Position numbers and translations under genes: made by a program
DNA from: Hoeflea sp. 108
GTDB lineage: Bacteria; Pseudomonadota; Alphaproteobacteria; Rhizobiales; Rhizobiaceae
Length of the DNA: 64,000 bases
Assembly: GCF_000372965.1 (NCBI RefSeq)
Contig: NZ_KB890026.1
Location: 1-64,000 of the forward strand
Direction of reading: 5' to 3'
Part shown: positions 52,381 to 60,973 of the stretch, one piece after another
Position numbering within the stretch: the stretch's first letter is position 1
Layout: every line of letters begins with the position of its first letter
Notes under the pieces: model-generated
The model's database searches: none
Told to the model about the DNA's origin: nothing
What the model saw: the letters and a program-made list of their open reading frames with translations, nothing else

Positions 52381-52614
52381 TTAGCCGGCAGCTTTGCGGG
52401 TACTATTGTCTATAGGAACGCCGTCAGATGGCAGCCCAAGTGCGGCGAGCTGCAACCTGACCAGCTCTCTCACCGCCTCCTGGCGGTTTACACCGGACGA
52501 GTGCTTGCTGAGATAGGTATCGATTGCGTCCGCAAGATCCTCCGAAACGCGTAGATGTATCGCAACGCTTCCGCCCACCCGAGGTCGGCCGCGCTTAACT
52601 TCATTAAACTTCAA
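52381..52614 (-). CDS. Ribbon-helix-helix type small DNA-binding protein
   Basis: A 77-residue protein (MKFNEVKRGRPRVGGSVAIH; LRVSEDLADAIDTYLSKHSS GVNRQEAVRELVRLQLAALG, in two parts). A beta strand with alternating residues (SVAIHLRVS) followed by two helices fits the RHH/CopG fold seen in antitoxins and plasmid regulators. There is no adjacent toxin-like gene. A ribosome binding site is weak. It lies between the dead mucR and the second tra module. Confidence 0.55.
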   Translation of the reverse strand: MKFNEVKRGRPRVGGSVAIHLRVSEDLADAIDTYLSKHSSGVNRQEAVRELVRLQLAALGLPSDGVPIDNSTRKAAG

Positions 52615-52700
52615 ACTGATGCCCCCATCATTTCTTATTAGGGGACGCTACAAGACGCTGTCGCAAAACAGAATACGCCAAATGCGGTAACCCATTTGGA

Positions 52701-52957
52701 TTAGCTGTTGCTGGTCTCAAACGCAAAAACCTCCGCCAGCCGGAGCGAGCGGAGCTTTTGCTCGACCCGCGGGTTACGGTTCATCATGACGTTCGTCACC
52801 TTGGTGTTGTCGTTCTTGTCGGTCTCGATCGAGACCTTCGCTCCGGCCTTGACCTCAGGGGCGGAACAGCGATGTCTGCGCGCTGCCCCTGAAAGCTCCG
52901 CAAACGCCCATGAAATGAGCTTGCTGCGAAGACCTCTGCCGGCGGGGAATGCCCAGG
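52701..52957 (-). other. Possible gene remnant after the second traB
   Basis: A minus-strand frame ending at 52701 reads KAGAKVSIETDKNDNTKVTN VMMNRNPRVEQKLRSLRLAE (two parts). Its composition is protein-like, but it has no start or ribosome binding site and I do not recognise it. It might be the 3' end of a gene that followed the second traB. Confidence 0.25.
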
Positions 52958-54044
52958 TTACCTGTTGAACGCCATGACCAATGCCTTTGAAAACAGCCTT
53001 GCCCAGGCAACCGTGCTGGCCCTCTGGATCGGCACGATCGACGTGCCGTCCGCCCACCAGACATTTGCGGCTGCAACAATCACATCAGGTGAACCCATCA
53101 CTGATTGCAACACAGGCCACACGAGCAGCTGTTCATAACAAAGCAATGGCGCCACAAGCATTCCATCAACCGCGACAGTGGGATTCTCCAGCAAATAGGC
53201 CTGCGCTCCGCCTCCACCACCCCATGCTCGCCATGGCTGCCACATGGAAACCGGCACCGGCATCCTTTGCCGATAGGCGACCTCGGCATCACCAGCTATC
53301 GCGACCATCACATTGTCATAGCCCTGGCCATCAACAACCGTTGCTCCGGCGACAATCGTGACGTCAATGCTTGTCACCTGCTCGCGCCAGAGGCTATCAA
53401 GGGTAGGCGTAAGATGGCCAAGGGCATTTTCGGGCAGAACTATGACTTTTGCCCCCTTGTCTGCAGCTGCGCGAACCTGAGTCATCAGATCCCGGTGAAA
53501 CTCAAGGCTCATGTCGCGGCCTAGTCGCCTTCCGTAATCAAGGTCCAATCCGATCCAGCCATCGGGTGCCACTGGTGTCTTCCAGCCAGCCACGGACCAG
53601 ATCCAAAGGCCACCCAGCATCAGGATAACAGGCAGCCAGCGCCTGGCTGTCATCGCAACAAGCAAGGAGCGTCGCGCCCAACCCCCACCATCCCGTCCCC
53701 GGAAACAGCACACCAGCAGCGATGACAGGGTTGGCCTGGCCCCATGTGGAATGTTCAGTCCAAAGAACAACGTGCACCACGATAAAGGCGATGGAGGCTG
53801 CGACCCACAACAGAACGCCATGCCAGGCCACAGTGTCGTAATAATTGGATACGCCTTGTGGCAGGCCTCGTGAGGCCGCCAGGAAATAGCCTGTCGAAAC
53901 AAGTCCCGCGACCAGCCTCGAAGGCGACCGCGACCAAAGCAGGGGAAAACCCATCGCCACGGGCAGCATCCGCGCATCGCCGCTCCAGCCGACAAGGCCG
54001 ATGGCCACTGCGCCCAAGACGAGCAACGAACCTCGCCACATCAC
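52958..54044 (-). pseudogene. Second traB copy, frameshifted and internally deleted
   Basis: The start MMWRGSLLVLGAVAIGLVGW overlaps the traF remnant by 4 bases. The first half matches TraB (MLPVAMGFPLLWSRSPSRL; YFLAASRGLPQGVSNYY). Compared with the first traB, about 24 residues are missing before ANPVIAAGVLFPG, and near 53660 the frame shifts. The nitrilase-like half then follows (VIVLPENALGHLTPTLDSLW; YRQRMPVPVSMWQPW; LLCYEQLLVWPVL), ending VMAFNR as in the first copy. The two copies differ at many residues, so this is a second lineage rather than a recent duplication. Confidence 0.85.
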
Positions 54045-54572
54045 GGGGCAAAGGTGAAAACGGGACGTGCCAAACCCAGCAGGCCTTCTACTGGAAGCGG
54101 TCCGAAATATCGGGAATCGTACGACCCTGCGAAAGATGACAGGACAAACAGGGTGCCAGGATCAACCTGCCCGCCGAACCAGGCCTGAATCGGTCTGCCC
54201 TGACCATCCCGCATTCTGATTGGAGAGGAGACCACTTGGCGCCCGTCAATCACGACAGTCGCGCCGATCTCGACAGTTTGACCAGGCAGAGCGGCAACGG
54301 GTTTGATCAGCGGAGCGTAACCGCCTGAACAGAGGCCGCGCCTGAGGTAGCCGCGCAGGAAGGCCCGCCTCGATCCTTCGTCTGCCGGCGGGCAGACAAA
54401 CACGATGTCGCCGACCCTCACCGGCCGCCGCAGTGTCTCGATACGCCATAAGCCAACTGAATCGCTCGGCGGTCAGATTGATACGGTAGCCACCGATGAA
54501 GGCCGATGCCGCGAGGATCGCAATCCCGGCGGGGGCCATAAGAAGCGCCAAGGGGGTGTGAATGCCGATCAT
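54041..54572 (-). pseudogene. Second traF copy, frameshifted
   Basis: The start MIGIHTPLALLMAPAGIAIL with GGYRINLTA is in one frame. The continuation SDSVGLWRIETLRRPVRVGD and the rest of TraF (RGYLRRGLCSGGYAPLIKPV; AALPGQTVEIGATVVIDGRQ; YDSRYFGPLPVEGLLGLARP) are in another, with the shift near 54468. Catalytic-type Ser and Lys positions persist, but the frameshift should inactivate the gene. It overlaps the traA remnant by 4 bases (ATGA). Confidence 0.85.
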
Positions 54573-54796
54573 TGCCGAATAACCGGCTGCTGGCGAGATT
54601 TCGGTACGAGATCCTCCACCCAATCCTGTCTTGCTTGTGCTCGCGTATACGCCGCAAGCTGCTGAGCTGCCTTTAGCATCGGCCATGCGTCCCGCAGGCG
54701 TTGCACATTCTTGTGGTCGAGCCCGTTCGCCAGCTGGTCAAACAACCCTCCCTCGGGGACCTGGGTCGACGCCAGCAAGGCATATTCACCAACTCG
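54569..54796 (-). pseudogene. C-terminal remnant of a second traA
   Basis: About 75 residues (RVGEYALLASTQVPEGGLFD; LQRLRDAWPMLKAAQQLA-like segment; YTRAQARQDWVEDLVPKSR) align with the extreme C-terminus of the TraA at 4900-8199. Everything upstream (relaxase and helicase domains) is gone, replaced at about 54797 by a ParB-like 5' end. It keeps the traA-traF overlap typical of the operon. Confidence 0.75.
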
Positions 54797-54920
54797 CTGC
54801 GACGCCCACGGCCTTGATCGTGGCCAGTAGCAGCGCATCCGCCTGCGGGCTGGACTTCGTCTGACGTGCGCGGTCGGGATTGTCCTTCAGCGCACGCGGA
54901 TCGACCTTCATGAGATGCAT
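54786..54920 (-). pseudogene. 5' stub of a plasmid ParB-like gene
   Basis: AAAGGAGC precedes an ATG at 54920 that encodes MHLMKVDPRALKDNPDRARQ TKSSPQADALLLATIKAVGV (two parts). This is the N-terminus of plasmid ParB/Spo0J-like partition proteins. After about 40 residues it runs into the traA remnant out of frame and stops at 54786. It marks a recombination junction at roughly 54797. Confidence 0.62.
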
Positions 54921-55192
54921 GGTGTTGCTCCTTTAGGGGATTGCGGACTCAGCCTGCACCGGTCCTTTTTCCGTCTTCTTCCCGAAGACCCCCTCCGTCC
55001 CGTGGAGCGGGCGGGCCGATGCAACTGCGGCCGAGCATCCCTGCCTGGCCGGACAAGCGGGGCTGACAGCCCTGCGCAGGACGACGGGCCGGGATCGCGA
55101 GCGGCGCGCTTGAGCGCCAGCGTCACCAGCCTGCCCGATCTGCGAGCAGGATGCTTTACCCTTTTCCCTCTCCCATCCTTTCCCCAATCTTA

Positions 55193-55221
55193 TTGAAGTC
55201 CGCATTTTCTGACGCTATATT
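55193..55221 (+). promoter_or_regulatory. Promoter with operator-like palindrome of the toxin-antitoxin pair
   Basis: TTGAAG (55193-55198), 17 bases, then TATATT (55216-55221). The -10 lies inside TGAC(N10)GTCA (55210-55227), so a dimeric repressor there would block the promoter, as expected for antitoxin autoregulation. Confidence 0.6.
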
Positions 55222-55260
55222 GTGTCATAATCAATGGCTGATCGAATGGAGATTTGCGAG

Positions 55261-55611
55261 ATGGGTCTCGCCCAATATGCCGATGGCGGGCTTTTCTCGC
55301 CACGCAAAATTGCCAGTGCCCTGCACACCACAAGCGAAGAGATCGCCCGGACCGTAGGGCTCGGGAAGGACGCTATCCAGCGGAAGGACCGCATTCGCTC
55401 GGACAAGACGCAGCGACGCCTCCGGGAAATGACCGAGATCGTCAACAAGGTCGAACCCCGGTTTGGCTCCGCCCTGATGGCCTATGCCTGGTATCGGTCG
55501 GAACCTCTGCCCGGCTTTTCGGGCTTCACGGCGATGCAGCTCGTCCGCGACGGTCGCGCCGACGAGGTCCTCGACTATATCGACGCGGTCGACGCCGGCG
55601 TTCACGCCTAA
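55261..55611 (+). CDS. parS: Antitoxin of RES-Xre type (ParS/MbcA-like, DUF2384)
   Basis: A 116-residue antitoxin. The N-terminal Xre-like HTH (DGGLFSPRKIASALHTTSEE IARTVGLGKDAIQRKDRIRS, two parts) is followed by the C-terminal toxin-binding MbcA/ParS domain (VEPRFGSALMAYAWYRSEPL; FSGFTAMQLVRDGRADEVLD YID). The start at 55261 is preferred because GGAGA stands 9 bases upstream and the predicted transcript start would leave almost no leader before ATG 55234. Its stop is 8 bases before the toxin ATG. It should neutralise the RES toxin and repress the shared promoter. Confidence 0.88.
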   Translation: MGLAQYADGGLFSPRKIASALHTTSEEIARTVGLGKDAIQRKDRIRSDKTQRRLREMTEIVNKVEPRFGSALMAYAWYRSEPLPGFSGFTAMQLVRDGRADEVLDYIDAVDAGVHA

Positions 55612-55619
55612 TTTGGCCG

Positions 55620-56117
55620 ATGAAGTTTCGAGGGACACTCTACCGGGCGCTCAACCCGATCTATGCGCGCGAACCGATGTCGGGGCGCGGCGCCGAGCTC
55701 TACGGAGGCCGGTTCAACCGAAAGGGGACGCCGGCACTCTATACGTCGTTGTCGATCGTCACGGCGCTGCGCGAAGCCAATCAGGCTGGTGCACTGCAAC
55801 CGACGACGCTTGTCTCCTACGATGCGGCGTTCGAACGCATTTTCGACACGCGGGACGATGTCGCCCTGCACGCCGAAGGCATGGACGATGCGAGCCTCGC
55901 CGACCACACATGGCGCGACCAGATGAAGGTATCCGGGGAAGCGAAGACGCAAGCCTTCGCCGGGCGGCTCACTGCTGCCGGCTATCATGGAATGATCGTA
56001 AGAAGCTTCGCGCCCGGCGCCACCCGAGACGACGCCAACCTCGTCCTTTGGACATGGAGCGATGCGGCACACTGCCGGCTGACGCTGATCGACGACGAAG
56101 GTCGACTGTCGCGATAG
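55620..56117 (+). CDS. parT: RES-domain toxin (ParT-like)
   Basis: A 165-residue RES-domain protein. KFRGTLYRALNPIYA is followed by ELYGGRFNRKGTPALYTSLS, containing the conserved Arg31 and Tyr41 of the family's NAD-binding pocket. SIVTALREANQAGALQPTTL supplies the Glu region, with an Arg/Asn-rich end (YHGMIVRSFAPGATRDDANL). Relatives include ParT of Sphingobium, which ADP-ribosylates phosphoribosyl pyrophosphate synthetase, and MbcT, which degrades NAD. Which activity applies here is not readable. All core residues appear present. Confidence 0.88.
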   Translation: MKFRGTLYRALNPIYAREPMSGRGAELYGGRFNRKGTPALYTSLSIVTALREANQAGALQPTTLVSYDAAFERIFDTRDDVALHAEGMDDASLADHTWRDQMKVSGEAKTQAFAGRLTAAGYHGMIVRSFAPGATRDDANLVLWTWSDAAHCRLTLIDDEGRLSR

Positions 56118-56696
56118 CCTCGGCGCGGACCGTCCTATCGACATGAAAAAGGCCAGCTGAGCACAACGGCGCAAACGTCTCTATCCGTCCGTCCTCGTCG
56201 TCGCAGGCATTGGGCGCCATAGCCTGGCAGCGCAAGTGCGAAGAGCTTCTTCATCTGCTGCCGCCTGTGGAATCATGGTTCCAGCAAGGGAACGAAACCC
56301 AAAACCAAGTGGGGGATCAAAGGCCAGGACGGCTTCGCATTGCCGGCCCCTTACGGGGCGCTCGGCAAGTGACAAGACGGGAGGTGACAGCGCATGCGCG
56401 TTATGCGCAACCTCGGCAACAGCTCCCTCGCCCAAGAAATGCAGCGTGACGAAGAGCAGGCGCTTTTCTTGACCCGTTGACTGGGAGGGGCATGACAGAG
56501 GAGCAGGATCACTCCTTCCGCACACTGTCTAGGCAGTAAGGGGTCACGGGTGATCGGCACGAATGGTTTGACAGCATCGTGCTCTTCCAGGCCAACACTG
56601 AATCGAGAATGCCAGGACATCTGAATGTCCGGGCTTCTTGCGCTACCTATCTATGTGAGCCGACTCGATGGCCAGTCAAATTAGATCTCATGACCG
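56118..56696. other. No recognisable gene
   Basis: About 580 bases between the toxin gene and the helicase gene, which converge here. No frame has a ribosome binding site and a recognisable motif, and no clear terminator was found. Confidence 0.4.
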
Positions 56697-58775
56697 CTAC
56701 TTCCACATCGAACGCATCTTGCCTTTGATGTCGACTGATGTTCGGGGCCTAGCGCCTTGGTCATGACGATACGATTGGCTCGTCCACGACGTTGACTTGA
56801 AGTGATCGAGCAAGTGCGCCGGAATGAAACGGGTCCGAGAGGCATAAACATGCCTGTCGCCACGCGCGACCTGGCCGGAGGTGTAGAAGCGCTGCGGTGT
56901 GATGAGATGCAGTGAGTCCTTAGCCCGGGTCATGGCGACGTAGAGCAGTCGGCGTTCTTCCTCGATCTCTTTGCGCTCGCCAGCACTCAGGTCGATCGGG
57001 ATGCAGCCGTCGACAGCGTTGAGCACGAAGACCTTGGTCCATTCCTGACCCTTGGCGGAATGGATCGTCGATAGGATAAGATAGTCTTCGTCGAGATGAG
57101 GAGGTCCAGCCTCGTCGCTCGTGGCAGAAGGGGGATCCAGGGTCAGATCTGTGAGGAACCGCTCACGGCTTGGGTAGCCTGAAGCAATTTGCTCGAGTTG
57201 GAGAAGGTCTGCCCGCCTAGTCGTTGCGTCTTCGTGCTTCCGCTCGAGGTGTGGCTCATACCACAGCCGGGCTCGCTCCATTTCCGTGGGCCAGCCTGGG
57301 CCTCGCCGTAACTCTGAAAAAAGATCAACGAACCCGGGCCAATCGGCAGCGGCGCGTGCCGGCGGCACGAATCTCGCCAGCCCCAGTTCCAGGTCGAGAG
57401 CCTCTTCCATGCCGTTGATCGCCTGAGTGGCTGCGGAAGGACCAATGCCAGGCATCAATTGCATCACTCGAAACCCGGCTATGCGATCCCTAGGGTTCTG
57501 GGCAAAGCGCAGCACGGCAAGCACGTCCTTAACGTGGGCTGCATCGAGGAACTTCAAGCCGCCGAATTTGACGAATGGGATGTTGCGACGGGTGAGCTCG
57601 ACTTCAAGCGGTCCTGAATGATGGGCGGCCCTAAACAGGACGGCTTGTTCCTTGAGAAGCGAGCCGGCTTCTCGCTCCTTCAGGACTTCGTCGCAAATGT
57701 AGCTTGCCTGCTCCGCTTCATCGGGTACGCTAACGATGAACGGTTTTTCCTGAGATGTCCGTTCGGTCCAGAGGTTCTTGGTGAAGCGTTCGGTCGCTTC
57801 GCCGATGACAGCGTTAGCTGCATTCAGAATAGCGTCGGTCGAGCGATAGTTCCGGTCGAGCGTGACGACTTCGGCCGGCTCGGGAAACAGGGTAGGGAAG
57901 TCGAGGATGTTGCGGACTTCTGCCGCACGGAACGAATAGATCGACTGGGCATCATCACCAACAACAGTCAGGCCGCGGCCGTCCGGTTTGATAGCAGTCA
58001 GGATTGCTGCCTGTAGCACGTTCGTATCCTGATACTCATCGACGAGGATGTGGTCGAAACGCGAGGCGAGATGCGCCGCGATCTCCGGCTCGCCGGCCAT
58101 CTGGGACCAGTAGAGAAGCAGGTCGTCGTAATCGAGGATGTTTTGGGCCTGCTTGGCCTCGACGTAAGCACCGAACAGCTTTTTCAGCTCGTCGCTCCAG
58201 GCGACGCACCACGGAAAATAGCTGCCCAGGACCGCCTCCAGCCGCTCTTGAGAGTTGACCGCACGCGAGTAGATCGAAAGGCACGTGGCCTTGGTGGGAA
58301 AACGGTTCTCGGTCTCCGAGTAACCGAGTTCGTGCCGCACCAGGTTCATGAGGTCGGCGGAGTCTTCGCGATCATGGATCGTGAAGCTGGGCTCCAAGCC
58401 GATTTCCCGTGCGTAGTCTCTTAGCAATCGTGCGCCAATTGCGTGGAAAGTGCCAGTCCAGGTGAGACCTTCCGTGAGGCTCGCTGCGCGTTCTTTTAGA
58501 ACGTCGGCGGCGATGCGCTCAACGCGTTTGCCCATCTCGACTGCAGCCCGACGGGAAAAGGTCATCAAAAGGATGCGTCGCGGATCTGCCCCCCGCACAA
58601 TGAGATGTGCGACGCGATGGGCGAGCGTGTTGGTCTTGCCCGATCCAGCGCCGGCAATAATGAGGAGGGGGCCAGAGATGGCTCCGTCGCCGTACATGGC
58701 CGCAAGCCGCTGCCCGTCATTCAGTTTGGACAGGTAGATGGGTTCTTCGGTCGAATCACGGATAGCGACGTTCAT
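56697..58775 (-). CDS. UvrD/PcrA-like superfamily 1 DNA helicase
   Basis: A 692-residue 3'-5' helicase. Motifs in order: I IIAGAGSGKTNTLAHR near 45, Ia LLMTFSRRAAVEMGKR, II FDHILVDEYQDTN near 250, III TVVGDDAQSIYSFRAAE, IV VVTLDRNYRSTDAILN, V VILSTIHSAKGQEWTKVFV-like segment and VI RRLLYVAMTRAKDSLHLITP. All are present, so it should be active in repair, recombination or plasmid maintenance. ATG 58775 is taken as start because it fits relatives; 58790 and 58886 are alternatives. It is a lone gene next to the toxin-antitoxin pair. Confidence 0.9.
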   Translation of the reverse strand: MNVAIRDSTEEPIYLSKLNDGQRLAAMYGDGAISGPLLIIAGAGSGKTNTLAHRVAHLIVRGADPRRILLMTFSRRAAVEMGKRVERIAADVLKERAASLTEGLTWTGTFHAIGARLLRDYAREIGLEPSFTIHDREDSADLMNLVRHELGYSETENRFPTKATCLSIYSRAVNSQERLEAVLGSYFPWCVAWSDELKKLFGAYVEAKQAQNILDYDDLLLYWSQMAGEPEIAAHLASRFDHILVDEYQDTNVLQAAILTAIKPDGRGLTVVGDDAQSIYSFRAAEVRNILDFPTLFPEPAEVVTLDRNYRSTDAILNAANAVIGEATERFTKNLWTERTSQEKPFIVSVPDEAEQASYICDEVLKEREAGSLLKEQAVLFRAAHHSGPLEVELTRRNIPFVKFGGLKFLDAAHVKDVLAVLRFAQNPRDRIAGFRVMQLMPGIGPSAATQAINGMEEALDLELGLARFVPPARAAADWPGFVDLFSELRRGPGWPTEMERARLWYEPHLERKHEDATTRRADLLQLEQIASGYPSRERFLTDLTLDPPSATSDEAGPPHLDEDYLILSTIHSAKGQEWTKVFVLNAVDGCIPIDLSAGERKEIEEERRLLYVAMTRAKDSLHLITPQRFYTSGQVARGDRHVYASRTRFIPAHLLDHFKSTSWTSQSYRHDQGARPRTSVDIKGKMRSMWK

Positions 58776-59127
58776 GGAGCCATGAAGCATTGTTTCCGTT
58801 TCGTTCGCAATGTTTCCGACGGCTTTTGGTGGCCGCCACGGAGATTCGCAAGGCGAAGTCTCTGCGGCGCGGATCAAGGCGATCATCTTGCAGACATCAT
58901 GTGCTTTCTAATGACTCTGCCTCACATTGGCGCGCATTCCTCCGCCATGCCGCCCATGCGCATTCAAGGGGGCCGCTCGCGAGCTGTCCCCCGCAAGGGA
59001 AGCTCCGCCGCGCCCGAAATCACTCATTGTTTCAGTTTCCGACACGCGCCCTTGCGACCTCCGCTCTTCGCGGTTTGCGGGTGGGGTTCCGCAATACTGC
59101 GAGGAAACTGGGCAAGCAGGGTGTGAC
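58776..59127. other. No recognisable gene
   Basis: About 350 bases upstream of the helicase start. Only short out-of-frame-looking frames are present. The helicase promoter should be here but was not pinned down. Confidence 0.35.
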
Positions 59128-59347
59128 GTGCAGGCGTCCGGGAAGACGATGACCATGGCCGCCGCGATCATGGAGCAACGTCGGCTCGGCCTGATTGCCA
59201 AGGCGATGCTGACGGTCCCCGGTCACTGCCTCGCGCAGGGTCGCGCGCGAATTCCTGGCGCTCTACCCGAACGCCCGCATTCTCGCTGCGGACGAGACGA
59301 ACTTCACCAAGGACAAGCGGGCGCGGTTGCCGGCGGTGTCTGTGTAG
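59128..59347 (+). pseudogene. Fragment of a large plasmid helicase/DNA methylase
   Basis: The plus strand reads SGKTMTMAAAIMEQRRLGLI AKAMLTVPGHCLAQ (two parts) and, in the next frame, VAREFLALYPNARILAADET NFTKDKRAR. Together these match the SNF2-type Walker A region of very large (over 1,500 residue) plasmid helicase/N6-methylase proteins of rhizobia. Only about 65 residues survive, with one frameshift near 59237. The similarity stops abruptly at about 59330, where minus-strand sequence of another gene begins. Confidence 0.65.
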
Positions 59348-59466
59348 GTGATCAGGACTTTTTCACCTTCCTTCAACGTGCTGGCCTTGATGGTTGCCGG
59401 AAGCACGACTGATTTGCCATTGTCCAGCACGACGGCCCCGCCATGCTTGCGGCTGCCATCTTCTTC
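59330..59466 (-). pseudogene. DUF1344-like fragment
   Basis: The minus strand reads HGGAVVLDNGKSVVLPATIK ASTLKEGEKVLITYTD (two parts), resembling the small periplasmic DUF1344 proteins (DDGKxYxLPxxFxxxxLKEGxKVxVxY). Neither a start nor a signal peptide is present. It abuts the helicase/methylase fragment tail to tail at about 59330. Confidence 0.5.
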
Positions 59467-59829
59467 AGCATGCGGCGTCGGCGCTGGCCGTTTCGACGGT
59501 CTCCACAGCGCGTCACCTGCCGTCTATGTCCACGTGCTGCCCGATGTGGCGCCGGTCGACGCGTTCATCGTCGCCGAGCGTCGACACGAGACGCGATGTC
59601 GTGACGCCCACGCTGTGGCCTACGCCGTTGCCAACCAGCCGCTGACCGCTTGGCGTCTCGCGGTCGACAGCTAACTCGCACATCGACCGCACATTGCGGT
59701 TGCCTGCCCCCTTAAGGGCCGGTTGCCTAAAGCGGCGCCGGCCCGCTCCGCTTCTGTGGTTTGCCAAGAGCTGACCTATCGCTCAAGCCTCCCGCGATAC
59801 TTTGAGAAGCGAGCGGCCAAGCAATTTTG
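59467..59829. other. No recognisable gene
   Basis: About 360 bases. The plus-strand frame ending at 59674 (VYVHVLPDVAPVDAFIVAER) reads like protein but has no start or family I know, so it is probably another fragment. Confidence 0.35.
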
Positions 59830-60078
59830 CTACCGTGCGATCTTAACGTGTTCGCACAGCGCAGCGATCTCGCTCCAGTGATGGACGCTTCCAGATCGCG
59901 TCGTGATCATGCAGCGCGGCCGATGGCTATCGTGCATAGTCTCGACGGCATACTTCAGCGCAGCTGACAAGCTCGCGAACGGGATCATGTCGATTGCGGC
60001 AAGTGTTTGCCCCTTCTTTTCTTTGAACGAAAGTTCTGCAGGCTCGTCCAGATTCACGGCCTCAAAACGGCTGTTCAT
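59830..60078 (-). CDS. Small hypothetical protein (82 aa)
   Basis: Starts MNSRFEAVNLDEPAELSFKE with GGGAGC 9 bases upstream, and continues AAIDMIPFASLSAALKYAVE TMHDSHRPRCMITTRSGS (two parts), ending HHWSEIAALCEHVKIAR. Soluble, mixed alpha/beta, no membrane segment. Intact-looking among fossils; no family recognised. Confidence 0.5.
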   Translation of the reverse strand: MNSRFEAVNLDEPAELSFKEKKGQTLAAIDMIPFASLSAALKYAVETMHDSHRPRCMITTRSGSVHHWSEIAALCEHVKIAR

Positions 60079-60125
60079 AAGAAGCTCCCTTCCAATGTGT
60101 GAAAGCAACCACAGGTAAAGCACCA

Positions 60126-60383
60126 ATGGCGCTGACCGACAAGCAGCATAACTTCGTCACCGGATACCTTGGCGGCACCGCGTATGGTTCCTTCAAATCA
60201 GTATGGAGAAGCCGGCTCGCCGGCCGTTATTCGGAGTTTGGGAGATTCGGATTCCTCGTGACCATCGGTCTCCCAGGTGATGCTAGCCGTCCCGTTGCTG
60301 CGTCAGGTCCGCGCCACTTCACCGGCCGCGAGAAGCTGATCGCACAGTTCAACGAACTGAACGCCCAGGCGGCCAGCGAGTAG
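60126..60383 (+). CDS. Hypothetical protein, possible phage remnant
   Basis: An 85-residue frame (MALTDKQHNFVTGYLGGTAY ... PRHFTGREKLIAQFNELNAQ AASE). It precedes the phage connector remnant by 21 bases in the same direction, and the C-terminal part looks protein-like, whereas the middle (WRSRLAGRYSEFGRFG) does not. It may be a chimera created by deletion. Function unknown. Confidence 0.35.
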   Translation: MALTDKQHNFVTGYLGGTAYGSFKSVWRSRLAGRYSEFGRFGFLVTIGLPGDASRPVAASGPRHFTGREKLIAQFNELNAQAASE

Positions 60384-60404
60384 GCGCCAACTCGAGGGAC
60401 GATC

Positions 60405-60833
60405 ATGGCCGATATCTACGGAACCCTCGCAGGGGCCACGGCCTATCACGCCGATTGGGACAATTCGGCCTGGGTTGCTACCGGCGTCACCGATGCCAAG
60501 CGCAACGCCGCCCTTGTACGCGCCGCCGCTGCGCTTGATGGCCATTATGGGGGACAGTTCCCCGGCCGAAAGACCGGGGTCCGTGTGCAGGCCCTAGCAT
60601 GGCCGCGAACGGGCGCACGAGACCACTGAGCCGGTGAGGACATCCCGGATGATGAAATCCTGGCTCAGGTCGTCAGCGCGGCCTATGAGCTTGCACTAGC
60701 CGAGCTGCAGCGGCCGGGCTCTTCATCGCCGACGGTAACGCCGGGCAGGGTGGCCAAGCGACAGAAGGTCGAGGGCATCGAGCGAGAGTTCTTCTCTGCA
60801 TCAGAGGGCGGGTTCCATGTCGCCCGATGCTAG
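60405..60833 (+). pseudogene. Phage head-tail connector (DnaT-like) remnant
   Basis: MADIYGTLAGATAYHADWDN, AALVRAAAALDGHYGGQF and VQALAWPRTGARD match the small phage proteins annotated as DnaT-like ssDNA-binding or head-tail connector. After a frame change near 60625 the family sequence resumes (DIPDDEILAQVVSAAYELAL; VTPGRVAKRQKVEGIEREFF), and a TAG cuts it at 60831. One frameshift and a lost C-terminus make it a pseudogene. Confidence 0.68.
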
Positions 60834-60973
60834 GCGGTCTGACTTGATGGCCATGGAAGACGCCCTGCGGTGCATCCTCACGCCGGCCAGCGCGTCGGTA
60901 GATTTGCTGCGGGTGTAGTGCCTGCTGGTCCCCGCCACTGGGGCCAGCGCCCGCATCATCAGTAGGGCTTGTC

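Noticed and set aside
55261..58775. Phage-defence island made of the toxin-antitoxin pair and the UvrD-like helicase
   Set aside because: The two units are convergent with a 580-base gap and no nuclease or other known defence partner, so nothing ties them into one system.
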